Source: Micractinium sp. NFX-FRZ
Taxonomy: Eukaryota > Chlorophyta > Trebouxiophyceae > Chlorellales > Chlorellaceae
NCBI GenBank assembly: GCA_029339195.1
Contig: JAPTJF010000053.1
Coordinates: 156,009-220,008, forward strand
Direction of reading: 5' to 3'
DNA length: 64,000 bases
The position numbers were made by a program, and so were the translations under genes. The notes beneath the pieces are model-generated. The model did not search any database. It saw only the letters and a program-made list of their open reading frames with translations, and was not told the DNA's origin. This document shows positions 43,068-53,549 of the stretch, in pieces (the first letter of the stretch is position 1; the number at the start of each line of letters is the position of its first letter).

Positions 43068-46000
43068 CTACACTTGTCCCGCTGCGCCGCTGTTGGAGGC
43101 GACCCGGTGTATGGCCCCTCCACCCTCTGCTAAGCTGCTCTTCAGGGGCACCAGCTCGGGTGAGCTGCCGTTGCCGCTGGCCGTCAGGCTGATCACCCGC
43201 GGCTGCACGCTCTCCCTGAACTTTTGGATCTTGGTGTGGCTGCAGGCAGGCAGGCAGGGAGGGGTGGAGGGTCCATGATGGTGTGTTGGAGAGGGAAGCT
43301 GGGGTGATGAGGGCAGGGCAAGTTGAAGGCGCGGCTGCGGCAAGCGTTGAGGACGCGGGGGCATGCAGCGAGAGGGTGGTGTGGAGTGTAGGGCAAGGGA
43401 GGCGGGCGTCTGGGTGCAAAGCCAGACCTAGCACTGCCTGCCTGCTCTGCAACCTCTCTTCAACCGACCCAGCACCCGCATGCACCTGCTGCCACCCGCG
43501 CGTGCATGGTACGGCCCCATAGGGCAAGCACTGCGCTGCAATATAGCACAGCAATGCACCTGCCGGCACCAGCTCAGCATCGGCTGCCGTGACCGCACAC
43601 CCAAGCACCTGTACATGGCAAAGCCGGTCATGGCCAGCACCACCCCCAACGTCATCTTGATGGTGAACTCCTTGCCCTCCCCCAGCAGCATGGCTGACAG
43701 CACCAGCAGCCCAACAATCTTGACCTGCAAGAGGGAGGACACACAGAGGAGGCACGAGTAAAAAATGACTGCAAAAGGCGGACCAGGTGCGGGGAATAGC
43801 CGCAGCATGGCACGCAGCACCAGCGGGCAGATGATCTGGGCCATCCGTGGGGGGGTCGGCAAAGGTAGGAGCGGCGCTGAAGCGAGATGAAGGCGCAGGG
43901 CAAGCAGCAGCTGTTGCAGGCGTGTGTGGGCGTGGTGGGTGGTTGGGGGCAAAACCAACGCCTGGGGCAGTGACAATACGCAAGGCCGGGCACAGCTGCA
44001 CCAGCCTTCACCCAGGCGGCAAGCAGCTGTGCTGGTCAGTGTGCTCCTGCCTGCCCCGCCGGCCGGTCAGCATGCACAGCGCCCACCCACGCACCTCTCC
44101 CAGCACAGTGGTGGTCACAGCGCTGGTCCTCTTGATCATGAGGCTGTGGATCTGCACAGGTGGCAGGGCAGCAGCGCAGGGGCAGCAGCATGGGCAGTGT
44201 AGGTGATTGGGCCAGGGGAGAAGAGCAGGGGTGCGGCCCATGTGGTCTGCTCTGCAGCAGAGCAGCATGGCACCGCTCATAGCGGACCGAATGCCTCGCT
44301 CACCTTTGCTTTGGCCAAGCATGAGACCAGGCGCCCACGCACCCATTCCCCGCGGAAGCCCCCTCCCTGCTGCCTCGCCCTTCCCTTCCTCCTCCCTCGC
44401 TCCACCCACCCCGTCCACCCACCCACCATGTTGTAGCAGACGGCATTGATGGAGGAGACGAGGATGATCATGGCCACGCCGTTGGAGTGGGCGGGCAGGT
44501 ACTCCAGGAAGTGGGTGCGCTGCAGGGCTCAGGGTGGCAGGGGGGTGGGGAGTGCTGAGATGACTGCAGAAACGGGTGCGCTGCAGGGCGGTGAAGGCTC
44601 ATACGTTTTGTTTCAGGGCTGTCAGGGCAGGGCACAGGCAGCGGGAAAATACTGCACACGCCCGCAAGTTCCCCGCCTCGCATGAGTCGACGTGCGGTTG
44701 CAGCCCCGCTGCTGCGCCACGAGTTTGTCGCCCCAGCACACACCTTGCACGCCAAGCACCAAGAGAGGCGGCCTCACCCCCCTGGAACACCCCCTCCTCT
44801 ACGACACCTCCACGCGCAAACTTGTACCCCACAGGGCCTCACCCACCCAGCACCCACCTGCGATGTACGGGTCATACACCACGCAACCTGCGCTGTGCCT
44901 GCGAGTCGTACATCCAAGAGCAGGGCGCCCAGCTGCACGCACGGCTGCATCCCTGGCAGACGCCCCTGGGGCCCACCACCCTGGGGACCCCCCCCCGCCA
45001 GGTCCTTGCCATACCCCCTGGGCGCCCAGCACCCACCTCGTACATCAAGAAGAAGGGCGCCAGGCACAGTAGGCTGACTGGCGCAGTGTAAAAAGTGAGC
45101 CGCACCACATCCAGCTTCTCGCTGCAGCCAAAAGCGGAGCACAGGCTAGAGGGTTGGACGCCAGGGACCGGTGTGTGTGAACGGGCAGTGTGAATTTCAC
45201 CACCACGCATCCAGCTTCCCACGCATCCAGCTTCCCTCCGCACACCGACATGGCAGGGCCCGCGGCAGCGCCAGGAGCAGCATCCACAAGCGGCAGGCCA
45301 GCGACAGGGGGCAGCCGGAGCGCGGTAGGGCTGGCAGCGCATCACATCAGAATCGACTTGCCGTCACCCCTCACGCACAGCAAACCACACCCCCTCTGGT
45401 AGTTGTGCTTCATGCCTGGCTTGCCCTCCAACCTTCCCATGGTGCACATGTGCCTGCCCGCCCCAGCCACGCCAATGATGCCAGCACACCACAACCCTGA
45501 GAAACGCGCCGCTCTGCCGCTGCACGCCACCACTCCCAGCTGCACGCAACTGCGCACACCTTCCCATGCCAAACCCAACCTCAGAAGCCACAGCGCACAG
45601 CGCACCTGAGGACCTTGCCGCTAAACGTCATCATCGCGCCGTTGCACACCGTGCCCACCAAGCAGAAGCCGATGGCATACGGCTTGCCCGTGACCGTGCC
45701 CTGCCACACCGCCAGCATCACACCAACGGTCAGCGTGATCAGAGCGCCCAGCTCCTGGCCGCTGGGGTAGCGGGACTCAACCACAATCGCCAGCAGGCAG
45801 GTCACCACTGGGATGGCAGACCTGCAGGGCGCGCGGGCGGTGGCAGGACGGGCGTACGGGTTGGGCAGCAGGCAGGCGGGCAGGGTGCACATGCAGCATG
45901 TATGCGTGTAGCGCTGGCATGCACGGCAGGATGTGCCACCGGCCTGCTCCAATGGCATCTGCCTTTGCGTGTCCGCATTGGTGAGCCTCAGTCGCAGCCG

Positions 46001-46787
46001 CGGCTACCAACGCCACCACTGCAACGGCACCAGCGTGGCACCAGCGCTGTTCTGTCCGCCGGTTGACTGTCCACAGTCAACCATGGCACCATGCTGCCCC
46101 CAACCACCACGCAAGCACCCACCGGATGATCTGGTTGAGCGTGAGCGAGATGTCAAGTAGCGAGATGTTGTTGAGGGCAATGTTGAGGGCCATGAACGCC
46201 CCAATGTACACCACACCCTTCCACTGCTTCTCCAGCGTGCGCCGGTGGCTCTCCCACGACTCCCGCATCGCCACAGGGGCCAGCACAACAAAGCTGAAGG
46301 CCATGTGGCCTGCGGGGCACGAGGCAGGCATCACACGGGGCAGGCATCAGGAATTGCACACGGCAGGGGTGGAGGAAGTGGGCATGCGCACACTGCATGC
46401 GTGCGGCGCTGCCTCTGTGCTGCAATCATGTACCCAGGCATGCTCTACAAGCAGCACCCAGCTGGAAGTGGCACCAACAAGCTGCAGCATGTGCGGATGG
46501 CAGCGCTGATGCTGCAGCGCCCGAGAGGCTCACAGGATGTGAGGAGGAAGGGGAAGCGGAAGCCGTACACGCCCAGCGACCATTTGTTCAGCAGGTTGAG
46601 TGAGGAATTCAAGCTGCAGGGCAGGGATGGGGCAGGCAAGGGGTGAGGACGTGCGGCAGGCCAGTATATGCGCGTGCCGCCACCACCCCCGCCCGGCAGC
46701 GCACCTTAGGTAGGTGGCCACTAGCACGGCGAAGCCCACAGCCTTCATTTTGGGCGTGTCGGTGGTCATCTTTATCTTCTCCACCAT
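43068..46787 (-). CDS. Triose-phosphate/nucleotide-sugar-type transporter (DMT superfamily)
   Basis: Multi-pass membrane carrier of the triose-phosphate translocator family; the substrate cannot be read from sequence. Exons 5' to 3': 46787-46705, 46613-46534, 46309-46123, 45821-45606, 45121-45037, 44519-44427, 44151-44095, 43724-43609, 43239-43068; 362 residues. About ten hydrophobic helices are seen. Landmarks are LNLLNKWSLGVYGFRFPFLLTS then CHMAFSFVVLAP, NNISLLDISLTLNQIIR, SAIPVVTCLLA, GVMLAVWQGTVTG, CNGAMMTFSGKVL, FYTAPVSLLCLAPFF, HSLMIKRTSAVTTTVLGE and LGVVLAMTGFAMYS, which fit the family order. The tail is Ser/Ala-rich. The chosen ATG gives MVEKIKMTTDTPKMK. The frame is open further upstream but without an ATG, so an extra 5' exon is possible. 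Introns 4 and 5 contain several copies of exon-5 edges. Confidence 0.85.
44850..45236 (-). repeat. Copies of both edges of transporter exon 5 in its flanking introns
   Basis: The exon-5 end (about 45027-45065) is echoed at about 44850-44880 and 44899-44940. The exon-5 start (about 45093-45127) is echoed twice in a row at about 45187-45236 on the other side. One small exon is therefore surrounded on both sides by copies of its own edges. Confidence 0.85.
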
Positions 46788-47518
46788 CAGCGTGGCCCAA
46801 GGACAGCAGCAACAGGAGCGGACGCTTGAGCGGGTCTTTTCGCGGATCTCCCCCTCCTGTTGGTCGCGCTGGAGCTTGCGCCGTGTATCCGCACTGTTGG
46901 AGCGCGACAGCAGGGCCCCCAACCGCGTCAGGCTGCGCTGCGTCAGGCCAACGCCCTCAAGTGCCGGGCTGTCTGTTACCGCTCAGCAACTGCACAGGCG
47001 AACAATGCCGGCATTGAGGAATGCAGGAGTGCGGGAAGCAACAGCAACTGGACGAGGCCAACGGCATGCACCTAACAATGCGCCGCGCGCGATGGCGCGC
47101 GCCGCCGCCTGGAAAGGTGCTGCCGCAAGCGGCATGACCAGGCAGCTGTAGAACAGTGCGCACCATGCACCCCTGCTGGTGTGCAGTGCCGTCATCTTGT
47201 GCTGTAGACTAGCGCTGCAGATGCAGGCTCACTCAAGAGCAAATACGGTGCGCCCAACCACAGCACTGGATGGTAAGGTGCACCCGTCGCGACACGCAGC
47301 CCAGGTGTGATTACAGGGGGAGCATACGAAGAACAGTACAGCGCCAAAATGAAATGAACAGCTGCATGCTTGGTGCATTCGTTACCACGCGGGCAGGCGG
47401 AGCCAGACGCGGGTGCTACTGTGGCGTGGGCGGGCAGGCAGCCGGGGGGGCCGCCGAGCCATAACAACATGCGCTGCATCCATCCTTCATGGCTGACCCT
47501 CCTCAAGAGGAGCAGCAG
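46788..47518. other. Transporter 5' region and Y3IP1-like 3' flank
   Basis: No firmly supported exon. The transporter frame stays open without an ATG to about 46920, so part of this may be coding. A TTACA at 47311-47315 (TGTAA on minus) suits the Y3IP1-like gene. Confidence 0.45.
47311..47315 (-). terminator. Putative TGTAA polyadenylation signal of the Y3IP1-like gene
   Basis: TGTAA on the minus strand, about 205 bases past the stop at 47519. Confidence 0.5.
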
Positions 47519-49678
47519 CTAGCGGAGGGAGTTGAGGAACAGGATCGTGATGGCTCCAGCCGCAATAAGGATGGGGGCGATGGAGATGAAGTACAGGAAG
47601 CCGTAGCCCACCCAGTCGGGCAGCCTGTCTTCAAGCTTCTTGGGTGCCTCTGTGGGGTCGCGCCCCATCGGCGGCCGCACCTCGCTCTCCTGCCGCCACG
47701 GCGCCGCCGCGTCCTCTGCTGCGGGGGTCAGCTCGTAGCTGCTGCTGACCACTGCCGGCTCCTCTACCGCGGGAGCTGCGCGCACGCCGCCGAAGCGCCG
47801 CGGGCCTGCAGCAGCCGGTTGGTTGGTGGTTGTAGATGGGCGGGGCGGCAGCCAGCGCCAGGCGGAGCGGCTGGTCAGGCACCTTCACAGGGCAGGCAGG
47901 CGGGCGGGCAGCGGGGGCGCGCACCGTCATGTGCCGGGAGCCGGGGCGGGTGGCACAGGCACCCCTGCTGCCCAGCCCCGCGCTGCATGCGAGCCGCAAC
48001 GCGCTGCACATTCACTAGCACAGCACAAGCAGGCAGGCCCTTCCCCCCAGCGACCCGCCAACGCTCCCCTCCAGGCGCACTCGTATGCCTCTGCCGCAGA
48101 CGCATGCCCCCAAGCCCCACTCACTGGGCTCGTCCAGCGCGGGCCAGGCGGACATCTCGCGTGACAGCTCGCGCAGGGCAATACGGTCAGCAGGGATCTT
48201 GCCCTCAGACACCTCCATGAGTGCTGTCGCCATCTCATCGCGAGAAATGCCGCTGCTGTCCTGCAGCATGGGGCGCCGAGCCGGAGGGGCGCAAGGGCAG
48301 GTGGTTGAGCGGGTGCGCAGCGCAGGGGCGGGCTGGCAGCCAGAGCACTGTGCAGCGCAGACAGCACGGGGGCATGGGGCAGCAAGTGAACACCACATGC
48401 ACGTGGCAGCAAGCACAGCGGCCTGTTCACGTGGCAGCAAGGTAAACACGGCAAAAATGCATGTGCAGCAAGGGAGCAGCGTGAGGCTGCATACGAGAGG
48501 GGGCTGTCATCGCAAGGGGGTTGTATCAGCAGAGCCGTGTGGGCTTGTAAGCTCCGAAAGATGGTTAACTTTGCTTACAATCACCCAGCCCAGGGAGAGG
48601 GTTCATGCCTTGATGCACATGCATGTGCAGTGCAGCGGCAGCACAGGCGGCAGCAGGCGGCACGGGACGCGGTGGCAAAGGGGAACGTGGGCTTGCATGC
48701 AGCACCCAGTTACAAGATTCGAACTGTTCAGCTCACCTCCATGCCCATCAGTCGCTTCTCACGTGCGCGAGGGTCCTCAATTCCCACCGTCAGCCGCACC
48801 TGCACAGAGGCAGACGTACGGGGCGGGGCGAGGCGGGCACGTCGGGAAGAGGCACGAAATGAACACCCACTCATCCACACCGGGCTCGCCAAGAATGCAG
48901 CCAGTAGTGCCGCCGCCTCGCTGCTTATGATAAAACAGGACGGCCGGCAGCCGCTGGGCACCCATCAACCTGATCTGGCCCACACCTTTCAGCCAGTGTT
49001 GCCCAGCACCCACCTCGTTTAGCGACATGTCGCGCTGCTCCTTCAGCTTCTTAAGCATGGCCACCACCTCGCGGCAGTAGCGCTTGGCCTCCTGCAGATC
49101 AGGTGGCAGCAGGGAACCAGCGGCAGTGAGCAGCAATGCTAGGTAGAGCAGCAGCGCGGAGCACGCTGTAGCTCCGCTCCAGCAGCACTCCCCCGCTCTG
49201 CACCCATCTCGTGCAGCGCACGGCAGCCTATTGTCGTCTTGGTGACCACGCCTCTGCCCCTTTGCCCTCCCAGCCCATGCTCTCACCTCCTCGGACACCT
49301 CGTCAGCACCCAGCACCTTGCCAGGCTCCGCCTTCCGCGTGGTGGCGCCGCTCTCAATCTCCGCCTGCCGCCGCATAAACTCCTCCAGCTGCTCCTGCAG
49401 GTCCTCCTGCGTCATGTCGCTGTCGTAGGCTGCCACCCTGCGGGAAAGAGGCGACTGAGGGCTGGCTTTGAGCGCAGGCGGGGAGGAGCAGACAGAACTT
49501 GGGGAGCAAAGCCTCCAACCTCGGCCCCCACGCACCTCCACGCCGTCCGTCGCCGTGCCGCCGCATGCTGCTGCCGATGGGCCGTTGGCCGCGCTACAGA
49601 CTGCCTGCCGGTGCGCTGCACCGCCTGCGACGGGGCGGCTGCCTGCGCGCAGCTGCTGCTGGCGATGATGCACTGCAT
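47519..49678 (-). CDS. Y3IP1: Y3IP1/CGL59-like photosystem I assembly protein, plastid
   Basis: In plants Y3IP1 works with Ycf3 in assembling photosystem I in the thylakoid. Exons 5' to 3': 49678-49536, 49437-49287, 49091-49014, 48799-48737, 48260-48125, 47805-47519; 285 residues, close to the plant length. The N-terminus (MQCIIASSSCAQAAAPSQAV, then Arg/His/Ala-rich for about 48 residues) is a chloroplast transit peptide. The conserved core reads LKKLKEQRDMSLNE|VRLTVGIEDPRAREKRLMGME, then GISRDEMATALMEVSEGKIP and LRELSREMSAWPALDEP, matching the plant protein block by block as I recall it. The C-terminus has one transmembrane helix after DWVGYGFLYFISIAPILI and ends FLNSLR, as in plants. The start is the only ATG that gives a good transit peptide. 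The gene name is by similarity from memory and could not be searched. Confidence 0.82.
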
Positions 49679-50044
49679 TGCACCCGCTAGATCGGATGCT
49701 GGTGAAAGCAAGGGAGCAGGGGGCGAGCGCGCTGCACCGCGGAAGGGATAGGGAGCTTATCTCCTAGCAGCTCGGGGTGAAAGCAAATGTCGAGCAATTG
49801 GGATGATGGCACTTGCCGGGCGTTTGATGGGAGAGAAGGGCTATGCCAAGGATTGCCACCAGGCCCCCCGCTGCCAGTACAGGCAGGACAGGCCCGCCGC
49901 CGCTGCCAGCCGCATGGTTCTCACCTGTAGCACTGCCCGGCTTTCTTCAGTGCTCTAGCACATCCAACACGCCGTGGTAATCAATAAGATGACACTTTCA
50001 TTCCTGAACTGGTGCAGTGATGCCCGCTACTGGAGACATTGAAA

Positions 50045-50049
50045 TTACA
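50045..50049 (-). terminator. Putative TGTAA polyadenylation signal of the membrane-protein gene
   Basis: TGTAA on the minus strand about 100 bases past the stop at 50149. Confidence 0.5.
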
Positions 50050-50148
50050 CATGCAGCAAAGCCTGCACGATCGCACCGCCTTGCTTGCCCATTCAAGCAT
50101 GCACGCAACCAGAGAAAGTAAAGGTGGGAGCGATAGTCAGGAAGACTT

Positions 50149-51887
50149 CTAGGTGCGGACGGTTATGGCAACGGAATGGCACTGCTGCACTTGCTTCCCG
50201 CCGTCTGCCACCGCTGCGTCGGTCCGCTCCCTGCCCCAGCGCTCTGCTGCCAACTTGGCAGTGTCAGCAGCTGCTTTGGCAGCATTTGCCGCTCCTGCAC
50301 TTCGGCCAGCCGCATCCGCTGCTGCCTTTGCTGCTCGCCTTGCGCCGCCCCTCGGCCCCGACCTGGCCGCCCGTTCTGCCATCTTGGCAGCTGCTGCTGC
50401 CCTCGCTGCTTTGTGTGCCTGCTCTGCTGCGGCAGCGGCTGCAGTCCTTGCCATGTCGGCTGCCCTACCCACTGCCTCCGCCCCTGCTGTTGCCTCCGCT
50501 GCAACCGCGGCTGCTCGCTTGGCTGTTGTCACCTCACCTTCTGCCGCAGCTGCTGCCCTCTTGGCTTCCTCCGCTGCAGCTGCGGCCGCCTGCGCCGGCG
50601 CCACAGGCCTGCGCGCCTGCCGCCGCCGCCCGCACCACTCGCCGACAGCCTGGCGCACCTCCCCCACGCCATTCAGCACAGCCAGGGGGCCCAGGCACAT
50701 GATTGCAACCCTGGCGAGGTACTTCCAGAAGTAGTGCTTGATGGAGCTGTCGGCGGAGAAGCGCCGCCGCCGATCGATGTACAGCTGGAGAGGGTGCCAG
50801 CGCGCCTCTCCAGTGAGCCAATCCACAGAGTTGTCGGGGCCGAAGGTGCCCGTCTTGACATCGTACAGGTGGTTGAAGGCGAGGAAGGGCTCCAAGCGGT
50901 GCAGCGCGGCGACAGGGACCTTGCGGGAGGTATCGACATACCTGCAGGCGCAATGGTGTGTGCGTGTGTGAGAGAGAGAGTTTGGGGGTCCAGGGCGGGG
51001 ACCATGGGGCGGGCAGGCAGGCGGGCAAGCACAGCAAGAGGGATGAGGGCCAGCGGATGGGGGGGGACTGCGGGGCGGGCAGGCGGGCAGGCAAGCAAGC
51101 ACAGCAGGAGAGATGAGAGCCGAGAGGGGGCGGCGGGCGTCTGCCTGTGTGCAACCCATCACCGTTGCACTCATGGCATGCACACCCCTTGTGGTAGGTG
51201 GGATGCTCACAGGCAGACTATGACGCGGCTGGGTGCTAATGTACTGCCCACAGCAACAGGCGCAAGCCCAAGCTCTAAATAGCGCCCCCCGCTCACCAGC
51301 GCTGCTGGTAGTCGACAAACAGCGTGAAGAGGAGCACCGCCGCCGTGGCCGCCGAGAGCGCCAGGCCAAACGCTGTGCGGGCGCTGGCGCCAAACTGGGT
51401 TTCCAGGAGGTCCCAGAGCAGCAGCAGTGCGGCAATGAGCAGCGAGACCACGGCGCTGAGGAAGCAGGCAAAGGAGGTGGTGGTGAGGGATTCGCCAAAG
51501 AGGAGGAAGCGGATGAAGCTGCGTGGGGCGCGGCAGGAGCACATGCTGATGGCCGCTCCCAGGAAGAGCTGGAGCACGGAGCAGAATAAGGAGATGGCGG
51601 CGAAGGCCATGCGCACGTGGGCGGCGCCGGTGTGCGTGCTGCCGTTTGTGGGGGACGTCAGCTGGTGGGAGATGGAGGCAAGAAGGCCGGTCACCACCAT
51701 CTGCACCACAGGGAGCTCCTCGAGGGAGGAAGGGCAGAGGTAAAGAGTGAGTGGGGGACTCACAATGAGGAGCAGCTTTGCAGGCTGGCTGGAAGGTGGG
51801 CAGGCAGCCTGGGAGGCTGACTGGAGGAAACAACAGGCTGGCAGGCAGGCAGGCAGGTGGCAGGCAGGCAGGCAGGCAGGCAAGTGG

Positions 51888-51927
<40 letters not shown>

Positions 51928-52957
51928 CATGCAGGCAGGCATGCAGGCAGGCAGGGAGGCAGGCAGGCAGCAGGCCTGTGGCCAAGTGGCGCGCTGCCTG
52001 GCGGACAGGAGTGGGGCCAGCGGGTGGGCCTGGGGCGAGGCTGCAGACAGGAAGTCAGGTCAACGGGAAGTGTTGCTCACCAGAGTGCCCGTCTCCTGGA
52101 TCAGCCTGTCACGGGCATTGGTCACCGACTTGAGGAAGCAGTCGACCAACTGCTTCTTTGGAGGACAAGTGAGGGCGTGGTCAAACGGCAACGTCCCCGC
52201 ACTGCGGCACTCCTCCACGTAACCGTACAGGACCAGATGCAGCCAGCGGCCAATGAAGACCGTGTCGCAGACGCCGTGGATTGTCTTCATCTGCAGCCAA
52301 CCGAGCATGGGAGGAGCAGCAGGGAGGTCAGGTACCGCGCAACGAGTGGCGGGCGGCGGGCGGCGGGCGGCAGCTTCCAGCTGTGGACTGCAGCCGGCGA
52401 TGGACGGCGTGCTGCCGCCCAGTAATGCGGCAAACGAAAGAAAAGAATTATCGCGCCGAGCCAGCTTCCGGCAAAGCTACACCACAGGTCTCCCCGTGTG
52501 AGCACTGGCCAGCAGGCGAGGAACAGAGGGCTGGTGACCGCAACATGGGATGTCTGCTCGCAAATTGTGACATGTACCGCGCACAACACTGAACAGCGGC
52601 GTGTGCATGCAAGGCCCCACCCTGTCCCTGCCTGCTGGGCACCACCGTGGTGACCCACCTGTAGGCTGGTCCCCCGGAGTGGCGCAAATCCTTGCGGGCG
52701 GGGGCAAATTTTACAATTGGAATAGCAAACACGAGCAGTTCTGTCCAGAAATAGCAGAAAACGAGCGACCGTGTTAACTCTAGCACCTGCCCCGCAGCTG
52801 CAGCTGTGTACTGCGGCACCAGCTTCCCCTGTGAGCGGGTGGGAGCAAGCACATGCACAGAACCTGTGCAGGGCAGCGCCAGAGCACGGAAAGGTTGCCA
52901 TGCTTTGCAGGCTTCTGGCCAACAAGCTACCAACACATCAAGGCAGTGTTCCTGCAT
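50149..52957 (-). CDS. Unknown multi-pass membrane protein with Ala-rich C-terminal region (5' end unresolved)
   Basis: I do not recognise the family. Supported exons on the minus strand: 50941-50149, 51718-51297 and about 52290-52081. A probable upstream exon at about 52957-52664 encodes MQEHCLDVLVACWPEA and later a hydrophobic helix, SLVFCYFWTELLVFAIPIV, but its phase does not join directly to the next exon, so one exon is missing or wrong. The 51718-51297 exon encodes four hydrophobic helices (around AHVRMAFAAISLFCSVLQL, TTSFACFLSAVVSLLIAALL and FGLALSAATAAVLLFTLF). The last exon begins with a conserved-looking soluble part (VPVAALHRLEPFLAFNHLYD, RFSADSSIKHYFWKYLARVA), then about 140 residues of Ala-rich helix with regular Glu, Lys and Arg, probably a coiled coil. 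Location and function are unknown. Confidence 0.6.
51836..51976 (+). repeat. GGCA tetranucleotide repeat in an intron
   Basis: About 30 near-perfect GGCA units with occasional GGTGGCA or CATGCA interruptions, in the intron between 51718 and 52081 of the membrane-protein gene. Confidence 0.95.
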
Positions 52958-53549
52958 GCCGGCCCGAGGGCACACACGCTCTTGGGCCCACTTGCGCAGC
53001 ACCTGCAGCGCTATAGCACGCCCTCAGGAGGGCGCATTGTGGTGACTGCAGCAACCGACAAAAGCAGTGGCGGAGAGGCTTGCCGTTACTTTGTTGCCCT
53101 GCAAACACGGGGGCCGCGGCACATGCCTTTGCGCCCCGGCTGTGCCGCGTCGCGAGGCGGCAGAGACAGCGGCCCATCACATGGCATGTAGGGCCCCACA
53201 GCAATGGTGATGAATCCTCGGACAGACATCTAACGCACGTCTGTGGTCTATCCAGTGCTATTGGTCCAGCGTTGCGCCCCAGCGCGGGAGCACCGTGCAT
53301 CGTCCCTCGCGAGTTCGTGAACGCGTAGCAGCCCGCCTCCCTGTGCAGACGACCACAATTGGCGTGGGGCACCGCTGGTCTGGCCCTCTTGCAGGTCGGT
53401 GCTGGTGGGCACGCCTGTGCCTGCTGCCGCCGCCCTGCTGCCCCGGCAGTGGCGGCCCGCTTCTCTGGCGCTCCCACGCCATCCCCCCGCTCCCGACCTT
53501 GCCTCTCTCACACCCTCTCTCACCCCCATGCAGCGACCAGGAGGCGCCC
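52958..53549. promoter_or_regulatory. Divergent 5' region, membrane protein (-) and MYND protein (+)
   Basis: Lies between the two likely start regions. The MYND frame is open back to an ATG at 53295, so its right half may be coding or contain a 5' intron ending at the CATGCAG at 53527-53533. No promoter element recognised. Confidence 0.45.

Noticed and set aside
51836..51976. CRISPR-like array from the regular GGCA run and other tandem repeats
   Set aside because: These are microsatellites or short tandem duplications without unique spacers, in a eukaryotic intron.
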